Shown in pieces: positions 5,755 through 8,219 of a DNA stretch of 8,219 bases. Below the pieces are notes generated by a model. It saw only the letters and a program-made list of their open reading frames with translations, was not told where the DNA came from and made no database searches. Every line of letters begins with the position of its first letter. Position 1 is the stretch's first letter. The translations under genes were made by a program, and so were the position numbers. The stretch is from Clostridia bacterium. GTDB lineage: Bacteria; Bacillota_A; Clostridia; Peptostreptococcales; JAAYPU01. The stretch is from NCBI GenBank assembly GCA_022360735.1, contig JAKSCF010000489.1, positions 1-8,219 on the forward strand, written 5' to 3'.

Positions 5755-7710
5755 ATGAAAATAGCATTAGCGGGTAATCCTAATTCGGGAAAAACCACCT
5801 TATATAATGCGATTACCGGCAAAAACGAGTTTGTGGGAAACTGGCCAGGTGTAACTGTAGAGAAGAAAGAAGCAGACCTTAAAACAAAGTATAATCCTAA
5901 AGGTATGGATGTCAGGATTGTCGATCTGCCTGGAGCTTATTCAATAGCACCATATACCAGTGAAGAGGCTATTACTAGAGATTTTGTCTTAGGTGAAAAT
6001 CCGGACGTTATTATTAACATTGTAGATGGTGCAAATATTAGCAGAAGTTTATTCTTTACCTCCCAATTAATGGATTTAGGGATTCCTGTAGTCATTGCAC
6101 TTAATAAAAATGATATTGTATCAAAAAGAGGTGACTCAGTAGATATAGCTGCTTTAGAAAAAGCTTTGAACTGTACGGTTGTTCCCACTACTGCGACGTC
6201 AGAAAGTGGACTGGCAAATTTAATTAATGCAGCTACAAAAGCCGGTGCTGAAAAGAAAAAGCAAATAGCACCAAGCTTTAAAGGAAAAGATTCAAAGGAT
6301 TCAGATGTAGCAAGACAAAAATTTATTGATGAAGTTATTGCAAAATCTTTAGTTACAAAGAGAGATGCAACCAAGATTACAATATCCGATAAAGTGGATA
6401 GAATTGTAGCACATAAATGGTTAGGGTTACCAATATTTTTCCTTGTTATGTGGGCAGTATTCTCTTTCTCCATAGGAGGTCTTGGAGGATATTTATCAGG
6501 ATTTTTTAATGATATTGTATTTGGTGAAGTCGTTCCTGATGCAACCAATGGTTTCTTGGAGGGCATAGGAGTAAGCCCATTATTGCAAGCACTAATTGTA
6601 GATGGTGCTATTGGCGGTGTTGGTGCAGTCATAGGTTTCTTACCGCTTATCATGGTATTGTTCTTCTGCCTATCACTTCTTGAAGATTGTGGCTATATGG
6701 CTAGGGTTGCTGTGGTGATGGATAGATTTTTCAAAAAAATCGGACTATCCGGCAAGTCCATTATACCTATGATAGTAGGTTCCGGTTGTGCAATTCCGGG
6801 AGTTATGGCTACCAGAACCATTGAAGACATTAATGAAAGAAGAATGACGACAATACTTACGCCTTTTGTACCCTGTGGCGCAAAGCTTCCAATTATAGCT
6901 CTTTTTGCAGCAGTATTTTTTCCAGAGAGCACTTGGGTTGGACCGAGTATGTATATTATCGCAATTGTAATGATCGTTATTGGAGGTCTATTACTCAAGA
7001 AATTATTTGTTTGGGAAAACACTTCTCAATTTATTATGGAGCTTCCCGAATATAAATTACCAAGTTTATCCCATGCATTTTTTCAAATGCTTGATAAAGC
7101 AAAAGCATTTATCTATAAAGCCACAACTATTATCCTTGTATGCAACACTTTAGTATGGTTTGCTCAAGCGTATAGCTGGGGATTCCAACCGGTAGAAGAT
7201 CAAGGTTTAAGTATACTTGCTTCAGTTGGATCTGTTATTGCGCCGCTTCTAATTCCACTTGGATTTGTAGGATGGCAGCTTGCAGCAGCCGCTATTACAG
7301 GATTTATTGCTAAAGAAAATGTTGTAGGTACATTTGCAGTATTAATGGCAGTAGCTTCAGAAGAAGCATTGCATGCAGCTGGAGGACCATTAACGGAATT
7401 CTTTACACCTGTAACGGCATTTGCATACTTAGTATTTAACTTATTTACGCCTCCTTGTTTCGCAGCAATCGGAGCAATGAACTCGGAAATGGGATCTAAG
7501 AAGTGGTTATGGAAAGGCCTTGCTTTTCAGTTCGGTGTAGGATATGTATTAGCTATGTTAGTAACACAGATTGGATCGCTTATAGCTTATGGTCAGCCTG
7601 CAGTAGGATTTGTTCCTTCAATCATCGTGCTTATTATTGCAATAGTTGGTGTTAGCTACCTAATAAAGAAAGCGAATTCAACACGTGCTAGGTTAGGAGT
7701 TGCTATGTAA
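5755..7710 (+). CDS. feoB: Ferrous iron transporter FeoB (GTPase-permease)
   Basis: FeoB is the inner-membrane Fe(II) importer. The 651-residue protein starts with a G domain: G1 GNPNSGKT (7-14), G2 in GNWPGVTVE (28-36), G3 DLPG (57-60), G4 NKND (117-120) and a G5-like TATSESG (146-152). A short linker (about 160-215) stands for the GDI-like helical region. The permease follows from about 222, with roughly ten hydrophobic segments. The first gate region holds EDCGYMARVAVVMDRF, GSGCAIPG (C345) and PFVPCGAKLP (C374). The second holds FIAKENVVGT and FTPPCFAAIGA (C568). All GTPase and gate motifs are intact. It is shorter than E. coli FeoB (773 aa), as is usual for clostridial forms. A strong AAGGAGG precedes the ATG by 7 bases. 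It is controlled by the upstream Fur box and coupled to the small Cys-rich gene at its 3' end. Confidence 0.98.
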   Translation: MKIALAGNPNSGKTTLYNAITGKNEFVGNWPGVTVEKKEADLKTKYNPKGMDVRIVDLPGAYSIAPYTSEEAITRDFVLGENPDVIINIVDGANISRSLFFTSQLMDLGIPVVIALNKNDIVSKRGDSVDIAALEKALNCTVVPTTATSESGLANLINAATKAGAEKKKQIAPSFKGKDSKDSDVARQKFIDEVIAKSLVTKRDATKITISDKVDRIVAHKWLGLPIFFLVMWAVFSFSIGGLGGYLSGFFNDIVFGEVVPDATNGFLEGIGVSPLLQALIVDGAIGGVGAVIGFLPLIMVLFFCLSLLEDCGYMARVAVVMDRFFKKIGLSGKSIIPMIVGSGCAIPGVMATRTIEDINERRMTTILTPFVPCGAKLPIIALFAAVFFPESTWVGPSMYIIAIVMIVIGGLLLKKLFVWENTSQFIMELPEYKLPSLSHAFFQMLDKAKAFIYKATTIILVCNTLVWFAQAYSWGFQPVEDQGLSILASVGSVIAPLLIPLGFVGWQLAAAAITGFIAKENVVGTFAVLMAVASEEALHAAGGPLTEFFTPVTAFAYLVFNLFTPPCFAAIGAMNSEMGSKKWLWKGLAFQFGVGYVLAMLVTQIGSLIAYGQPAVGFVPSIIVLIIAIVGVSYLIKKANSTRARLGVAM

Positions 7711-7859
7711 TGTTAGCAAACATAATTGTTGGATTAATCTTTGCAGTTATTATAATCATCGCTTTAAGAAAAGTTTATATCGATGCAAAAAATAAAAAAT
7801 GCAGTTGTGGCAGCAGCTGTAACAGCAGCTGCTCAGCTAAAGATATTTGCAACAAATAA
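7710..7859 (+). CDS. FeoB-associated Cys-rich small membrane protein
   Basis: This 49-residue protein begins with one membrane helix (MLANIIVGLIFAVIIIIALR, 1-20), followed by a basic stretch (RKVYIDAKNKK, 20-30) and a Cys-rich tail with C31, C33, C37, C41 and C47 (CSCGSSCNSSC, then SAKDIC). This is the layout of the FeoB-associated Cys-rich membrane protein family found after feoB in Firmicutes, whose role is unproven; metal handing or Fe-S or Fe(II) sensing for FeoB has been suggested. Its ATG shares one base with the feoB TAA (TAATG), implying translational coupling, and AGGAG (7695-7699) inside feoB serves as ribosome binding site. By the positive-inside rule the Cys tail should face the cytoplasm. 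Confidence 0.87.
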   Translation: MLANIIVGLIFAVIIIIALRKVYIDAKNKKCSCGSSCNSSCSAKDICNK

Positions 7860-7876
7860 TAATTGATTTAAATATT

Positions 7877-7921
7877 AAACCTTCATACCCATTATTTAAA
7901 TGATGAGTGTGAAGGTTTTTT
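7877..7921 (+). terminator. Rho-independent terminator of the feoB operon
   Basis: AAACCTTCA (7877-7885) pairs with TGAAGGTTT (7910-7918). The stem can continue inward with a G-U pair and a few further pairs (ACCCAT with ATGAGT, one mismatch), and a six-T run (7916-7921) follows. It lies 18 bases after the stop of the Cys-rich gene and ends the iron block. Confidence 0.8.
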
Positions 7922-8219
7922 AGTGTGTAAATATTATGGGTCTCCATTTCTTTGTTGTTTTAAACACCACCTCTTCTAAATATTCATAATATGAGAATTA
8001 AGAGATTGATCCCATGTATAATTAGGTGTATTCTGCATGGTACTATATGCTAGTCAGGACGCGTTATTCATCTCGATAGTTTTTTTCTTAATACTAAAGA
8101 AGTTGTCTGTTAATTCTTGACAAATATTTTCAGCTGCTTTAATTGAGTTTTACAAATGAATAGGGTTGAATGAAAAAGTAAATTCCACTATGTGTAAATC
8201 ACTAGGGTGTGCAGGATTA
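7922..8219 (-). pseudogene. No intact gene; possible decayed minus-strand reading frame
   Basis: No intact gene is visible in these 298 bases on either strand. One minus-strand frame, read leftward from 8218, gives four open stretches of about 22, 31, 24 and 13 codons separated by TAA, TGA and TAG, all in the same register: NPAHPSDLHIVEF..., then NSIKAAENICQELTDNFFS..., then STMQNTPNYTWDQSLNSH.... Three stops in some 94 codons is somewhat fewer than AT-rich random DNA would give, which weakly suggests an eroded gene. I do not recognise a family; the WDQSLN piece only faintly recalls the C-terminus of IS256-type transposases. Related bases GTGTAAAT occur near both ends (7925 and 8192) in the same orientation. 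Confidence 0.2.

Noticed and set aside
5937..6653. A 238-codon open frame on the minus strand inside feoB
   Set aside because: It is antisense to clear, motif-rich FeoB coding sequence, has no ribosome binding site of note and a Ser/Pro/Thr-rich composition typical of shadow frames.
6693..7022. A 109-codon minus-strand open frame inside feoB
   Set aside because: It lies opposite the FeoB permease core and shows no family features, so it is a shadow frame.
8037..8120. A 27-codon plus-strand frame (MVLYASQDALFISIVFF...) with a hydrophobic stretch
   Set aside because: There is no ribosome binding site before the ATG and the hydrophobic run is expected by chance in AT-rich DNA.
1..8219. CRISPR arrays, tRNA, rRNA, known riboswitches and complete insertion sequences
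   Set aside because: I saw no regularly spaced repeats, cloverleaf-type sequence, conserved riboswitch core or intact transposase with terminal repeats on either strand.

Overview
The window is low-GC DNA (about one third G+C by eye) with strong AGGAGG-type ribosome binding sites, short operons and a FeoB-associated Cys-rich small protein. Together these point to an anaerobic Firmicute of the Clostridia type. The assignment is inferred from gene content and base composition, not from a search.

Layout, all six genes on the + strand: (1) Positions 1-242 look like a divergent control region. A good leftward promoter, a perfect 9-bp inverted repeat and a leftward Shine-Dalgarno sequence are present, but no ordinary start codon follows within range before the window edge. 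(2) Positions 243-5250 hold an AraC-family regulator with a C-terminal GH39-like domain, then an M24 (creatinase / ectoine hydrolase type) hydrolase and an amidohydrolase-3 family (YtcJ/NfdA-like) metal-dependent hydrolase. The block ends in a long palindromic terminator. (3) Positions 5320-7921 hold a ferrous iron uptake locus: tandem Fur-box-like sites, feoA, an internal terminator-like hairpin, a near-ideal Fur box, feoB, a 49-aa Cys-rich membrane protein overlapping the feoB stop by one base, and a terminator. (4) Positions 7922-8219 contain no intact gene, only a weak hint of a decayed minus-strand frame.

How the parts work together: the first block reads as a regulator plus a two-enzyme catabolic module for an unknown nitrogen compound. 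The M24 protein keeps the histidine that is catalytic in creatinase but lacks most of the aminopeptidase metal ligands. It is therefore more likely to cut a non-peptide C-N bond than to trim peptides, and the amidohydrolase could then act on an N-acyl or amide product. No transporter lies in the window, so the substrate stays open. The Feo block is a conventional Fe(II) importer under predicted Fur control. Its odd feature is that feoA and feoB seem to be separate, individually Fur-regulated transcription units.

I did not find a clearly new defence or mobile system. The most unusual items are the sensor domain of the regulator, the altered active site of the M24 enzyme, and the split control of feoA and feoB.
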